A stretch of DNA of 64,000 nt from Pseudomaricurvus sp033283335. Lineage in GTDB: Bacteria > Pseudomonadota > Gammaproteobacteria > Pseudomonadales > Cellvibrionaceae. Under the pieces are notes generated by a model. That model was given only the letters and a program-made list of their open reading frames with translations, searched no databases and was not told the origin of the DNA. The first letter of the stretch is position 1. Each line of letters opens with the position of its first letter. The DNA is taken from positions 434,001 to 498,000 of the forward strand of contig JAWMQP010000003.1 of assembly GCA_033283335.1 (NCBI GenBank). Reading direction: 5' to 3'. Positions 1 through 8,611 of this stretch are shown one piece after another. Both the position numbers and the translations under genes were made by a program.

Positions 1-254
1 TGTTCCATGGAGGCGATAGCATCCAGGTAGTCGGCGGACACTGCCGATTTGCGCTGGGGGTACGCCAACGCCAACGGACTGGGAGCACTGGTGTTGGTAG
101 CAGCGTCTTCGGCCGGCGTATTGAGTTCAGTCGGGTTGGCACTGGCCAACGAGTTGCCCGTGTTCACCAATGGGTCACTGCTCTCATTGGCCATAGACAG
201 GCTGTGAATGGCCCCCAAAAGAACACACGACAGATAAACGAGAGACAATTTCAT
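1..254 (-). CDS. Exported protein, N-terminal part only (cut by window edge)
   Basis: Reading leftwards from an ATG at 254-252 gives an open frame of 84 codons that runs off the left edge without a stop. The first residues are MKLSLVYLSCVLLGAIHSLS followed by MANESSD. This is a short basic start, a hydrophobic stretch and then a polar region, as in a Sec signal peptide. The Cys at residue 10 is not in a convincing lipobox. The visible mature part is rich in Asn, Ser, Thr, Ala and Pro, like a low-complexity linker, so no family can be named. The signal peptide is seen directly; export to the periplasm is inferred. Confidence 0.6.
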   Translation of the reverse strand, partial: MKLSLVYLSCVLLGAIHSLSMANESSDPLVNTGNSLASANPTELNTPAEDAATNTSAPSPLALAYPQRKSAVSADYLDAIASME

Positions 255-668
255 AATGTTCACGTCTTCAGTAATACTAGTGTCGAATGCAGCGAAAACT
301 TTCCCCACATTTTGCGCTGCGGGTTGAACGCAAGCCAAGGCCCTTTGGGTTCGGCTATTGCCAAAAAAGTATAGCCAAGGGGGGAGAGCCTGGAATAAGA
401 CGTTTGAACGACTGTCATCTGTTCCCCGGGATTGAAGTTGCAGAGCAAGGTCGATACCAAAGGCTGTGAAGAGGGTTCATGATTTTGTCAAAGCCTTGTA
501 ATACTCAGTATTTCCTGGCTGTAAGGGGCAAATTCATGGCGTAAATCCAGAGGCTTAAATATATTATGTTAATATCAAACTTAGCTTAATATCTCGAAAT
601 ATTCTATAACAAAGGCTTCATTTTTTGTTTGAAGTGTGAAGGTGATAAGTATTGTTCAGGGAGTGGTC
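255..668. other. Intergenic region, divergent; no gene recognised
   Basis: This 414-bp stretch separates two divergent genes. Its right half (about 480-640) is AT-rich with runs such as aatatattatgttaatatc, as expected for promoter DNA. I could not fix a convincing -35/-10 pair. The short open frames here (about 60 codons on each strand) have no start signal or recognisable protein character. Confidence 0.4.
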
Positions 669-1472
669 ATGTCGAAAACAGTGGTCATGATTCATGGGAT
701 GTGGGGAGGGGGTTGGTACTGGCAGCCGATGAAGGCGTTTTTTCAAGCCCACGGCTATCGGGTCTTGACTCCAGATCTCCGATACCATGGTGAGGATGCT
801 GACTCAGCGCCAATGGACCTGTTGGGGAATTTGAGCCTGACTGACTATGTCGATGATTTACAGGTCGTAATTGAAAGCCTGCCCGAGAAGCCGATTGTGA
901 TAGGCCACTCTATGGGCGGACTGATTGCGCAAAAACTGGCAGAGAGGAATTTGGTTGCGGCCTTGGTGCTGGCTTGCCCGGCGCCACCTGCGGATGTCTT
1001 TGCCCCCAATCTTTCAGCGATAAGATCTTTTCTGCCGCTGGTGATGCGACGCAACTTCTGGAGGCGGCCCCACAAGCCCAGTTTTGCCAGTGTTGTGTAT
1101 TCGTCGTTCCAGATGATTCCGCCGGAGCATCGCCACGACTATTACCATCGACTGGTACCTGAATCTGGGCGAGTCCTTATGGAAATCGCGTTTCCGTTTC
1201 TCGATAAAGGCAACACCACCACAGTGCGGGCTTCACAAGTCAAATGCCCAACCCTGGTACTGGCGGCATCGCAGGATCGTCTGGTTCCCGCTCATGTGGT
1301 AGAGCAGGTGGCCAATAAATACCCCCAGGCCGACTATCACTGCTTCGCTGGGCATACCCATTGGTTGATTGCCGAAACCGGTTGGGAAGACAGCGGCCAG
1401 TTTATTGTCGATTGGCTGGCCGGCTTGTCCGCTCCCGAAGCGGAACGCAGTGTTCGTGCCAACAGCGCCTAG
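669..1472 (+). CDS. Alpha/beta-hydrolase
   Basis: A 267-residue alpha/beta-hydrolase fold protein. Residues 6-14 (VMIHGMWGG) carry the HG oxyanion motif. The nucleophile elbow GHSMGG puts the serine at residue 81. A late Asp lies in ASQDRLVP and the catalytic His in the C-terminal AGHTHW segment, so the triad appears complete. No signal peptide is seen, so it is probably cytoplasmic. The substrate cannot be deduced; esterase, lactonase or haloperoxidase-like activity are all possible. I chose the ATG at 669 because AGGGAG sits about six bases upstream; a GTG at 636 would add 11 residues without such a site. Its stop overlaps the convergent DUF4126-type gene by four bases. Confidence 0.85.
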   Translation: MSKTVVMIHGMWGGGWYWQPMKAFFQAHGYRVLTPDLRYHGEDADSAPMDLLGNLSLTDYVDDLQVVIESLPEKPIVIGHSMGGLIAQKLAERNLVAALVLACPAPPADVFAPNLSAIRSFLPLVMRRNFWRRPHKPSFASVVYSSFQMIPPEHRHDYYHRLVPESGRVLMEIAFPFLDKGNTTTVRASQVKCPTLVLAASQDRLVPAHVVEQVANKYPQADYHCFAGHTHWLIAETGWEDSGQFIVDWLAGLSAPEAERSVRANSA

Positions 1473-2284
1473 GACGATAAAATCTTTTCTCGGGTGCGGG
1501 TAAATTCCTCTTCGCTCAGTTTGCCGGATTCACGCAGCAGTTGCAGTGCTTCAATCTGCTTTAATTGCTCTTCATTGTAGCCGGGCAGCCGTCTGGTTTC
1601 CGTCGTTGGTGAGGTCGTCGGAGGGCTTGTCGGCGAGTTTGGCGGTGAGGCTGACGTTGTTGCCGATTCGGACGCAGCCGTCATCCCCAGCCAACCGCCA
1701 ATTTTCGACAGAATGGCTTTGATGACTCGCCAGATTTTGGGCAACAGCCAAATTGCCAGGCCAATAAAGACAGCCAGCAAAACCAGAAACAGCAGAGGGT
1801 AGTTAAGGGCGGTCCACAGTCCGGCGAAAACCATCAGGTCTTCAGTTAACGAGGCGCCCCAGTTGGTGAAGGGTTCCGGTGAGGTGTTGATTAAAGCCCG
1901 GGTGCCGGCCTTGGTGGCGTGACTGGTGGCAGCCAGTGTGCCGCCCATAATCCCCGCGGCCACTTCCAGCACGGGTGTAACATCACCCACCGCGCCAGCC
2001 GCCAGCATGGCTCCCGCGGGGATGCGGATAAAGGTGTGCAGGGTATCCCAACCGGTATCCACACCGGGGGTTTTATCGACGAAAAACTCGACAAAATACA
2101 TCAGTCCGGCGGCACCGATGACCATCGGGTCGGCCAAAACTTGCAGATCGGGGGGCAAATCAATATTGCCGGTGGAACCGCCGATACCCAGTACCAGCAG
2201 GGCGGCATATAAATTGATACCACTGGCCCAGGACGCGCCCATGGTCAGGGCGAGGGTAGCCAGCAAGCTTTCATATGTTTCCAT
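1469..2284 (-). CDS. DUF4126-type membrane protein with C-terminal SHOCT-like motif
   Basis: A 271-residue membrane protein. The N-terminal two thirds are glycine- and alanine-rich with several hydrophobic segments, including a strong one near residue 170 (LFLVLLAVFIGLAIWLL). The pattern of small residues (ASGINLYAALLVLGIGG near the start, TKAGTRALINTSPEPFTN near 125-142) resembles the DUF4126 family, whose function is unknown. A Ser/Thr/Pro-rich linker (about 205-235) leads to the last 35 residues, which look like a SHOCT motif (IEALQLLRESGKLSEEEF), a short helix pair found at the ends of many membrane proteins. The role is unknown; location in the inner membrane is inferred. It is convergent with the hydrolase gene. 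Confidence 0.7.
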   Translation of the reverse strand: METYESLLATLALTMGASWASGINLYAALLVLGIGGSTGNIDLPPDLQVLADPMVIGAAGLMYFVEFFVDKTPGVDTGWDTLHTFIRIPAGAMLAAGAVGDVTPVLEVAAGIMGGTLAATSHATKAGTRALINTSPEPFTNWGASLTEDLMVFAGLWTALNYPLLFLVLLAVFIGLAIWLLPKIWRVIKAILSKIGGWLGMTAASESATTSASPPNSPTSPPTTSPTTETRRLPGYNEEQLKQIEALQLLRESGKLSEEEFTRTREKILSS

Positions 2285-2336
2285 TAAATATCTCGGACTC
2301 TAAATATCTCGGACTCTGTGTGCGTCAACGCTATGA

Positions 2337-2801
2337 TCAATGTCTACTGTAGCAGCGCTGGTTATTTTGATGGTAGTGAAAGCTGATCCCCGTGTGGGGC
2401 CCCAGAGGCTGAAAGCTCCACAGGTTAAAGCCAAAGCCTGAGCCATAGGGTGACCTGTAGTCGTATCGGCGGTTTCCCTCCTGCAGGCCATAGTAGTGGT
2501 GTTGGCCATAGTAGCGGTGTTGGCCATAGTAGCGGTGTTGACCGTAACTATTATGTTGACCGTTGTGGTGTCTGTCATAGCCCTGCTGGCGAGATTCCCG
2601 GTACAGGTGTTTCTCCCGCTTGTGATGACGACCGTGATGCTGTTGTTCCCCCCGTTGCTGGTGGGCAAATCGATTGGCGCTGGGCTGGTGTCCGGCAGCG
2701 GCATTGAGGTAACGCTCACTGACGTAGCGGTTGTCTGCCAGTAATGAGCCGCTGGCCAGCATGCCAGTAAGGATTGTGAATAGGATTATGGAGCTTTTCA
2801 T
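2337..2801 (-). CDS. Exported His/Tyr/Gln-rich small protein with internal repeats
   Basis: A 154-residue protein starting at the ATG at 2801, which has GGAGG seven bases upstream (an upstream in-frame ATG at 2837 lacks this). Residues 1-22 form a signal peptide (MKSSIILFTILTGMLASGSL, then LA-DN), so it is probably periplasmic or secreted. The mature part is extremely rich in His, Tyr, Gln and Arg. It contains a six-residue repeat (YGQHRY, YGQHRY, YGQHHY) encoded by 18-bp DNA repeats. No known domain is recognised. The His density would suit metal binding, but that is a guess. Competing frames on both strands exist here; this one is preferred for its signal peptide and ribosome-binding site. 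Confidence 0.6.
   Translation of the reverse strand: MKSSIILFTILTGMLASGSLLADNRYVSERYLNAAAGHQPSANRFAHQQRGEQQHHGRHHKREKHLYRESRQQGYDRHHNGQHNSYGQHRYYGQHRYYGQHHYYGLQEGNRRYDYRSPYGSGFGFNLWSFQPLGPHTGISFHYHQNNQRCYSRH
2486..2557 (-). repeat. 18-bp tandem repeat inside the His/Tyr-rich gene (4 units)
   Basis: Four 18-bp units at 2486-2503, 2504-2521, 2522-2539 and 2540-2557. The second and third are identical, the first differs by one base and the fourth is diverged. Each unit encodes six residues of the YGQHRY type, so unit gain or loss keeps the reading frame. Confidence 0.8.
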
Positions 2802-2933
2802 GTTGCCTCCCAGAACTGTGGCAGTGTGGGAGGACATTAGCCCAGGTTCGATGAATCCAGGCTGAATATAAAATAACCGTATAGCTTACGGGCAATATTA
2901 TCTTTTTGGGTATTTGCTGGTGATGGCTGCCAC

Positions 2934-2958
2934 GTAACCGGCGGAAAATGCCGGTTAC
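2934..2958 (-). terminator. Hairpin downstream of the hydratase/dehydrogenase gene
   Basis: A perfect 9-bp stem GTAACCGGC / GCCGGTTAC with a 7-base loop, 51 bases past the stop of the minus-strand hydratase/dehydrogenase gene. There is no clear T-run after it in the minus direction, so it may be an RNA 3'-end stabiliser rather than a full intrinsic terminator. Confidence 0.4.
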
Positions 2959-3009
2959 ATGACGCCGACCCACTCAAGTCTGGTGGGCCGGCTCTAGGCG
3001 GGACTGGTT

Positions 3010-5112
3010 TCAGGCGTTTTCCCGGCCCCATTCGGCAAAGGTCTTGCCTTCCCCGGCCAGTTGCTCCAACAGCTTGGCGGGCTGCCAGAACTGTTCGCCA
3101 AACTGTTCCTGGTACTGGCAGATGGTGTCGTAGACGGTTTTCAGGCCGACACTGTCGGCGTAGTGCATGGGCCCACCTTGCGAGACGGGGAAGCCATAGC
3201 CGTAGATGTAGACTACATCAATATCGCCAGGGCGCTGGGCGATGCCTTCCTCCAATATCTTGGCGCCCTCGTTGATGAGACCAAACATCATGCGGTTCAG
3301 CAGTTCCTCCTCACCGATCTCACGGCGCTCAATGCCCTGGGCTTTGGCCTGTTCCTCGACAATATTCATCACCTCTGGATCGTTCAGGCGCTGGCGGGTT
3401 TCCGCATCGTACTTGTAGAATCCGGCGCCGGATTTCTGCCCCAGGCGACCCATCTCCACCAAGGCATCGGCCACGCAATGGGTTTTGGCCGGTCCCTTTT
3501 GTTCCTCTGTCAGACCTTGTCGGGCTTTATAGCCAATATCTATTCCGGCCAGGTCACTGACAGCAATAGGTCCCATCGCCATGCCAAAGTTCTGCATCAC
3601 GCTGTCGATTTTTTCCGGGCTGGCGCCTTCAATCAGACACAGTTGGGCCTCGCGGAAGTAGGGTTGCAGCATGCGGTTACCGATAAAGCCATAACAGACA
3701 CGGGCTAACACCGGCACTTTCTTGATGGTTTTTGCCATCTGCATGGCGGTGGCAATCACGTCATCGGCGGTTTTTTCCCCACGCACAATTTCCAGCAGTT
3801 TCATGACATTGGCCGGACTGAAAAAGTGCAGCCCAATGACGTCTTCGGGACGCTGGGTGGCAGCGGCAATCTGGTCGACATCCTGATAGGAGGTGTTGGT
3901 GGCGAGAATGGCTCCGGGCTTACAGGTGGCATCCAGTTTGGTGAACACTTCTTTCTTGATATCGAGGTTTTCAAACACCGCCTCAATCACCAGATCAACC
4001 TGCGCCAGGTCAGCGTAATCGGTTGAGCCTTTGATAAGGGACAGGCACTGATCCATTTGCGCCTCGCTCAGCTTGCCTTTTTTGGCGCTGATGGCGTAAT
4101 TCTTTTCGATAATGCCAAGCCCCCGTTGCAGTGCGTCGTCGCTGATTTCCAGCAATGTCACGGGAATACCGACGTTGGCAAAGTTCATGGCAATACCGCC
4201 GCCCATGGTACCGCCACCAATTATACCGACACTGTTGATGGCGCGGATCGGGGTATCCTTGGGCAAGTCTTTGACCTTGGCGGCTTCACGTTCGGCAAAA
4301 AACATATGACGCATGGCGGCAGACTGGGGCGACGTCAGGCACTCCGCAAACAGTTGGCGTTCTGTTGCCAGCCCCTCATCCATTGGCAGATTAACTGCGG
4401 CTTCGACACAACTGACGATATGTTGTGGTGCGATCTGTCCGCGGGCGCGCTTGGCCAGAGCCTGGCGATAACCATCGAACAGCTCTTGTGGCGCAGCGGC
4501 GGGGTCGATGGTGATATCCCGTACCCGTTTCAGAGGCAGGTTGTCAGCGATGACTTTGTTCGCCAGTGCTACAGCCGCTTGTTCCAGATCCGCATCTACC
4601 ACTTCGTCAACCAGGTGCATGGATTGCGCTTTGCCGGCGGCAATCGGATTGCCGGACGTCATCAGTTCCAGTGCGGCCTCGACACCGGCCAGACGCGGCG
4701 TGCGCTGGGTGCCACCGGCACCAGGCAGAATCCCCAGTTTGACTTCGGGCAGCCCCACTTTGGCTGAACTCAGGGCAATGCGGTAGTGGCAGCCGAGAGC
4801 CACTTCAAAGCCGCCACCGAGCGCCGTACCGTGAATGGCCGCAATAACGGGTTTCTGTGAATTTTCAATGGTCTCAATCACTTCGGGCAGGGAAGGGGAC
4901 TGGGGCGGCTTACCAAATTCGGTAATGTCAGCACCGGCGATGAATGTGCGTCCTTCGCAGATAATAACCAACGCTTTGCTGCTGTCATTCTGGGCATTGG
5001 TAATCGCGTCCTGAATACCCTGACGCAACGCCAGAGAGAGGGCGTTAACCGGTGGGTTGTTCAGGCGAATAATGCCGATTTCGTTTTCCAGTGTGTAGTT
5101 CACTACTGACAT
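3010..5112 (-). CDS. Bifunctional enoyl-CoA hydratase / 3-hydroxyacyl-CoA dehydrogenase (PimF/FadJ-like)
   Basis: A 700-residue fused beta-oxidation enzyme. Residues 1-190 are a crotonase domain with the oxyanion-hole segment HGTALGGGFE (94-103) and LPEVKLGILPGAGGT (121-135), placing the two catalytic Glu near 103 and 123. Residues 295-480 are the NAD-binding dehydrogenase domain, with the Rossmann motif VGIIGGGTMGGG and the family signature HFFSPANVMKLLEIVRG. The C-terminal helical dehydrogenase domain follows. It converts 2-enoyl-CoA through 3-hydroxyacyl-CoA to 3-ketoacyl-CoA. The start is supported by AGGAG eight to ten bases upstream. Upstream on the same strand lie the thiolase and acyl-CoA synthetase, but two hairpin repeats (5177-5453) intervene. 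The domain order matches the FadB/FadJ/peroxisomal MFE and PimF type; chain-length preference is not readable. Confidence 0.9.
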   Translation of the reverse strand: MSVVNYTLENEIGIIRLNNPPVNALSLALRQGIQDAITNAQNDSSKALVIICEGRTFIAGADITEFGKPPQSPSLPEVIETIENSQKPVIAAIHGTALGGGFEVALGCHYRIALSSAKVGLPEVKLGILPGAGGTQRTPRLAGVEAALELMTSGNPIAAGKAQSMHLVDEVVDADLEQAAVALANKVIADNLPLKRVRDITIDPAAAPQELFDGYRQALAKRARGQIAPQHIVSCVEAAVNLPMDEGLATERQLFAECLTSPQSAAMRHMFFAEREAAKVKDLPKDTPIRAINSVGIIGGGTMGGGIAMNFANVGIPVTLLEISDDALQRGLGIIEKNYAISAKKGKLSEAQMDQCLSLIKGSTDYADLAQVDLVIEAVFENLDIKKEVFTKLDATCKPGAILATNTSYQDVDQIAAATQRPEDVIGLHFFSPANVMKLLEIVRGEKTADDVIATAMQMAKTIKKVPVLARVCYGFIGNRMLQPYFREAQLCLIEGASPEKIDSVMQNFGMAMGPIAVSDLAGIDIGYKARQGLTEEQKGPAKTHCVADALVEMGRLGQKSGAGFYKYDAETRQRLNDPEVMNIVEEQAKAQGIERREIGEEELLNRMMFGLINEGAKILEEGIAQRPGDIDVVYIYGYGFPVSQGGPMHYADSVGLKTVYDTICQYQEQFGEQFWQPAKLLEQLAGEGKTFAEWGRENA

Positions 5113-5176
5113 AGCGTGTCTCTCCTATGGATTTTTGCGTATTTACCATGCTTACATTTCGACGTTCTTCTCGCCA

Positions 5177-5284
5177 AGCTGGTCGGCAGGGAACCTTCCG
5201 TGACACGCTGTGAACACGTCCGTGTGCGCTTGACGTCGGCATCCATGCCTCCGACGGTCCCGGAAGGTTCCCTGCCGACCAGCT
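5177..5284 (-). repeat. Hairpin repeat copy A: conserved 60-bp core with 24-bp perfect inverted arms
   Basis: Arms 5177-5200 and 5261-5284 are perfect reverse complements (24 bp, beginning AGCTGGTCGGCAGGGAACC). The 60-bp core between them (5201-5260) is 57/60 identical to the core of copy C at 61547-61606, while the arms of the two copies are different sequences. The core holds smaller inner stems (CGTCGG/CCGACG, and CACG/CGTG). Strand is given as minus because in that direction its order (GGCATGGATGCC, then TTCACAGCGTG) matches copy B. It occupies the gap between the thiolase and hydratase/dehydrogenase genes. Confidence 0.9.
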
Positions 5285-5353
5285 CCAGTGCTAAACGACA
5301 ACATCTGACGCTGGCCATCAATTTTTACGTCGCTCAGTTGTGGCACTGGGCAG

Positions 5354-5453
5354 GAATGCGGGCTGGGGTATCACGGCCTTCAGCGGCATGGATGCCGCTG
5401 TAGAGCCCCCAGGGATGGGTTCACGGCGTGCCGTGATGCCCCAGCCCGTATTC
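5354..5453 (+). repeat. Hairpin repeat copy B: related core with 24-bp inverted arms
   Basis: Arms 5354-5377 and 5430-5453 pair over 24 positions, with two G-T type wobbles only. The 52-bp core contains a perfect inner hairpin AGCGGCAT/ATGCCGCT and then a CCC...GGG stem and TTCACGGCGTG. Read in this direction it parallels the reverse strand of copies A and C: the GGCATGGATGCCG element, a spacer with a small stem, then TTCACRGCGTG. A and B therefore appear to be two branches of one repeat family, set side by side in opposite orientation. Confidence 0.85.
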
Positions 5454-5488
5454 ATGCCTTCTTGAAAAGAAAACCGGATTAAGGGTGT

Positions 5489-6688
5489 TTACAGTCTTTC
5501 AATCACCACCGCGATACCTTGCCCGATACCAATACACATGGTGGCCAGGGCATAGCGACCGTTGGTGCGTTCCAGTTGGCGCAGGGCGGTGTAGAGAATG
5601 CGTGCGCCGGATGCGCCCAGCGGATGCCCCACGGCAATGGCGCCGCCGTTGGGGTTCACCCGCGGGTCATCAAACGCAATGCCCAGCTGCTGCAAACAGC
5701 CGAGGGCCTGTACCGCAAAGGCCTCGTTGAATTCCATAACATCCATATCGTCCAGGGTTAACCCGGCACGTTGCAGCGCTTTGCGAGTCGCAGGTACCGG
5801 ACCCAGCCCCATCACGCGCGGTTCTACCCCGGCGATGGCGCCGGCCAGGATGCGGGCGCGAGGAGCAATGCCGGCGGCTTTGCCGGCCTGTTCGCTGCCA
5901 ATGATCACGGCTGAGGCACCGTCGTTGATGCCCGAGGCATTGCCCGCAGTGACGACGCCGTCAAACAGAGGCCGCAGTCTGGTCAAGGCTTGCAGGTCAG
6001 TGCCGGGGCGTGGGTGCTCGTCGGTGTTGATGGTCAGGGCCGGTTTTTTGCGGCCCTGGGAGACCTCAATGGGGAGGATTTCTTCGACAAAGAACCCGTC
6101 GGCGCGAGCGGCTTCGTACTTGGCTTGCGAGGCGGCGGCAAAACGGTCGCTGTCTTCGCGGCTGATATTCAGGTCGGCGGCAATGTTGTCGGCGGTTTCC
6201 GGCATGCTGTGGCTGCCAAACTGACGCACAATCTCGGGGTTGGTAAACCGCGCACCCATGGTTGTGTCGGCAATCTGTTGGCTGCGATCAAAGGCGCTGG
6301 TGGCTTTCGACAGCACCAGCGGTGCCCGGCTCATGGATTCCACTCCGCCGGCGACGAACAACTCGCCCTCACCGGATTTGACGCAGCGGGACGCATCAAG
6401 GGCGGCCGCCAGGCCGGAGCCGCACAGACGATTCACTGTGAGGCCACCGGTGGCAATGGGAAGTCCGGCCAGCAGCCCGGCAAAGCGGGCAACATTGCGG
6501 CTGTCTTCCCCGGCTTGATTGGTGTTACCGGCAATTACGTCTTCGTACAGGCTCGGGTCGAAGTGGTTGCGTTCAACCAGCGTGCGAATGACGTGGGCCA
6601 GTAAATCGTCCGGGCGAACGGATGACAGGCAGCCGCCGTGGCGACCAAAGGCGGTGCGTCCGCCGTCGTAGATAAAAGCTTCGGGCAT
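5489..6688 (-). CDS. Acetyl-CoA C-acyltransferase (thiolase, PcaF/PimB-like)
   Basis: A 399-residue thiolase. The nucleophilic Cys is at residue 89 (NRLCGSG), the catalytic His at about 355 (GHPLGASGAR) and the second Cys at about 385 (MCIGIGQG), so all active-site elements are present. It performs thiolytic cleavage of 3-ketoacyl-CoA to acetyl-CoA and a shortened acyl-CoA. The N-terminal wording (ANQAGEDxRNVAR-like segment at 56-68, GGVESMSRAP, SMPETADN) is close to 3-oxoadipyl-CoA thiolases and to PimB-type enzymes, so a dicarboxylyl or aromatic-derived substrate is possible. It lies 18 bp downstream of the acyl-CoA synthetase gene and is probably co-transcribed with it. Confidence 0.9.
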   Translation of the reverse strand: MPEAFIYDGGRTAFGRHGGCLSSVRPDDLLAHVIRTLVERNHFDPSLYEDVIAGNTNQAGEDSRNVARFAGLLAGLPIATGGLTVNRLCGSGLAAALDASRCVKSGEGELFVAGGVESMSRAPLVLSKATSAFDRSQQIADTTMGARFTNPEIVRQFGSHSMPETADNIAADLNISREDSDRFAAASQAKYEAARADGFFVEEILPIEVSQGRKKPALTINTDEHPRPGTDLQALTRLRPLFDGVVTAGNASGINDGASAVIIGSEQAGKAAGIAPRARILAGAIAGVEPRVMGLGPVPATRKALQRAGLTLDDMDVMEFNEAFAVQALGCLQQLGIAFDDPRVNPNGGAIAVGHPLGASGARILYTALRQLERTNGRYALATMCIGIGQGIAVVIERL

Positions 6689-6706
6689 GGTTCTTCTCGC
6701 TCGCTA

Positions 6707-8611
6707 TTAGGCCAGTTCTATATGGATAGGGAGGGATTGCAGCACCGTTTGCAGGGCTTCACGTTGCCGGGGATCCAGCAGCCTTACCGTCGCACAGAGG
6801 CCTTTTAAGGGATCCGTGTAGGCTTCAACTTCGGCCTGAATACCCGCTTCCTGCAGGGTGGATTGCAGGGTCAGGTCGGCGGCCATTTCCCGCAATCGCG
6901 GTTTGAACACCTTGCCCACCGCCGTCAGGGGAATGGCCTCAATCACTTCAATGTGCTTGGGGATGGCGGCACGTTCAGAGATGTGTTGCTGGCAGTGGCT
7001 CAACAGCGTCTGCGGGTTGATGCTGTGGCCGGGTATCGGCACTACGAAGGCCATCGGCAGCTCGCCGGCGTGGGGATCCGGTTGGCCTACGGCCACCACG
7101 TTGGCCACGTCCGGGTGATTGAGCAGCACCTCTTCAATCAGCGCGGGATCGATATTGTGACCTCCGCGAATGATCAGGTCTTTGGCGCGGCCGGTCAGAA
7201 ACAGGAAGCCCTGTTCGTCCAGGTAACCCATATCACCGGTATTGAACCAACCGTCTACCCAGGCGTTGGCGTTATCTTCATCTTCGAGGTAGCCGGCAAA
7301 AATGTTGGGGCCGCGGGCGAGCACCACCCCCGCTTCATTGGGGCCACAGACTTTGACCAGCTGGTTGCCGTCCACGTGCGCCACAATGCGCTCACCGTAG
7401 GGAACTCGCAGGCCACAGCTGCCCATGGGAACGTTGGAGTTCTCATGGGTGTGAGCCAGTACAGCGGTGGTTTCTGTCATGCCGTAACCGTTGCGTACCC
7501 AGCAGTCATAGCGTTGCTCAAAGTTGGTTTTCAGGCGGTTGGCCAGTGGCGCCGCGCCGCTGATGACTTCTTCCAGAGACGAGACGTCATGGTCGCCTTT
7601 GGGGATATCATAGAGCACTGACAGGATGGTGGGGACGGCAGCCAGACCATGGAACTTGAAGCGTTCCACGTGCGCCCAGAAATTGGCAATGACATTGGGG
7701 TTGCGGAAACCCGATGGGGTCATAATCACCACATTACGCCCACACACTATGGCTGCGATGCCAGTGACCACAAGGCCAAAAATATGAAACAAGGGCAGCG
7801 CACACGGTGAGCAGTAGCGGGATTTGTGAGAGGAGGTGTCTTGCAGCATCTGGGCGATGAAGGCGAAGTTGCTGTGGTTCAACTGGGCTACTTTGGGGCG
7901 ACCGGTGGTACCGCCGGTGTGCATGTAGGCGGCCGGCTGGTCGCCGTGAAACTGGCGACCTGAGTCCAGGGTGTCAGGGTTAAAACGGTCAACCTCGGCC
8001 TGGTAGTCTATCATCGTGAGCCCTTCGCGCGGGGCTGAAGGCACGGCATCGGTCAGGCCTGGGAACTGTACAACCACCATGTGGGTAATGGCGGGTGCCA
8101 TGTTGACCAGTTCCACCGCTTTGTTCCACAGCTCGGGATTACCGCTGATGGGAGCCGTGGTCACCAAAACTCTTGAGCTGGTTACCGCCATGATTTCCGC
8201 CAGATGATGGGCTTCCAGCATCGGGTTCAAGGGGCTGCAAATGCCAGCCGCTTGAGCGCCCCACTGGGTGTAATAGGTTTCCGGCAACGACGGCAGCATA
8301 ATCGATACGGCATCCTGTTGGTGCACGCCGATACTGTGAAACAGGTTGGCGGTTTGGGTGATGCGCGCGCCCAGTTGCCGATAACTGATGGCCAGGCTGG
8401 GCTCATCGGCCACGCCAGTCAGCAGGAATTCCAGGCCGATGTCGTCACCCCATTTGTCGCAGGCGTGCTTTATCAGCTCATAGCTGTTATCCCAGGGATA
8501 GCGCTGGGATAGTGGGGTGCGCTCAAATTTTTCAATATCGGCCTGAGTGATCAGCTCAGAGCCAGCGGTGGCCATTGGGGTGGACTTAGTCGGGGACACG
8601 GGGGCATTCAT
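6707..8611 (-). CDS. Acyl-CoA synthetase (AMP-forming)
   Basis: A member of the adenylate-forming ligase family that activates a carboxylic acid to its CoA thioester via an acyl-adenylate. Motifs in order: the phosphate-binding loop MHTGGTTGRPK (about residue 240 onward), the A5-type motif NGYGMTETTA, the NTGD ribose-binding Asp in the GWFNTGDMGYLDEQG region, and GRAKDLIIRGGHNI before the C-terminal lid domain. At about 634 residues it is longer than typical (500-580), with a C-terminal tail of about 50 residues. I chose the ATG at 8611 because GGAG lies ten bases upstream; an in-frame ATG at 8659 would add 16 residues with no such site. It is the first gene of the minus-strand half of the acyl-CoA degradation locus and is divergent from the acyl-CoA dehydrogenase operon. 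The substrate is unknown; PimA-like dicarboxylate activation is an inference from context. Confidence 0.87.
   Translation of the reverse strand: MNAPVSPTKSTPMATAGSELITQADIEKFERTPLSQRYPWDNSYELIKHACDKWGDDIGLEFLLTGVADEPSLAISYRQLGARITQTANLFHSIGVHQQDAVSIMLPSLPETYYTQWGAQAAGICSPLNPMLEAHHLAEIMAVTSSRVLVTTAPISGNPELWNKAVELVNMAPAITHMVVVQFPGLTDAVPSAPREGLTMIDYQAEVDRFNPDTLDSGRQFHGDQPAAYMHTGGTTGRPKVAQLNHSNFAFIAQMLQDTSSHKSRYCSPCALPLFHIFGLVVTGIAAIVCGRNVVIMTPSGFRNPNVIANFWAHVERFKFHGLAAVPTILSVLYDIPKGDHDVSSLEEVISGAAPLANRLKTNFEQRYDCWVRNGYGMTETTAVLAHTHENSNVPMGSCGLRVPYGERIVAHVDGNQLVKVCGPNEAGVVLARGPNIFAGYLEDEDNANAWVDGWFNTGDMGYLDEQGFLFLTGRAKDLIIRGGHNIDPALIEEVLLNHPDVANVVAVGQPDPHAGELPMAFVVPIPGHSINPQTLLSHCQQHISERAAIPKHIEVIEAIPLTAVGKVFKPRLREMAADLTLQSTLQEAGIQAEVEAYTDPLKGLCATVRLLDPRQREALQTVLQSLPIHIELA

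Noticed and set aside
2300..2719. Thr/Met-rich frame of 139 codons overlapping the His/Tyr-rich gene
   Set aside because: Low-complexity product of the 18-bp repeat in another frame, with no signal peptide or ribosome-binding site; the 2337-2801 frame is better supported.
5045..5403. Several small frames on both strands across hairpin repeats A and B
   Set aside because: They are encoded by the repeat core, which is stop-free in several frames; similar small frames appear at copy C. No ribosome-binding sites.
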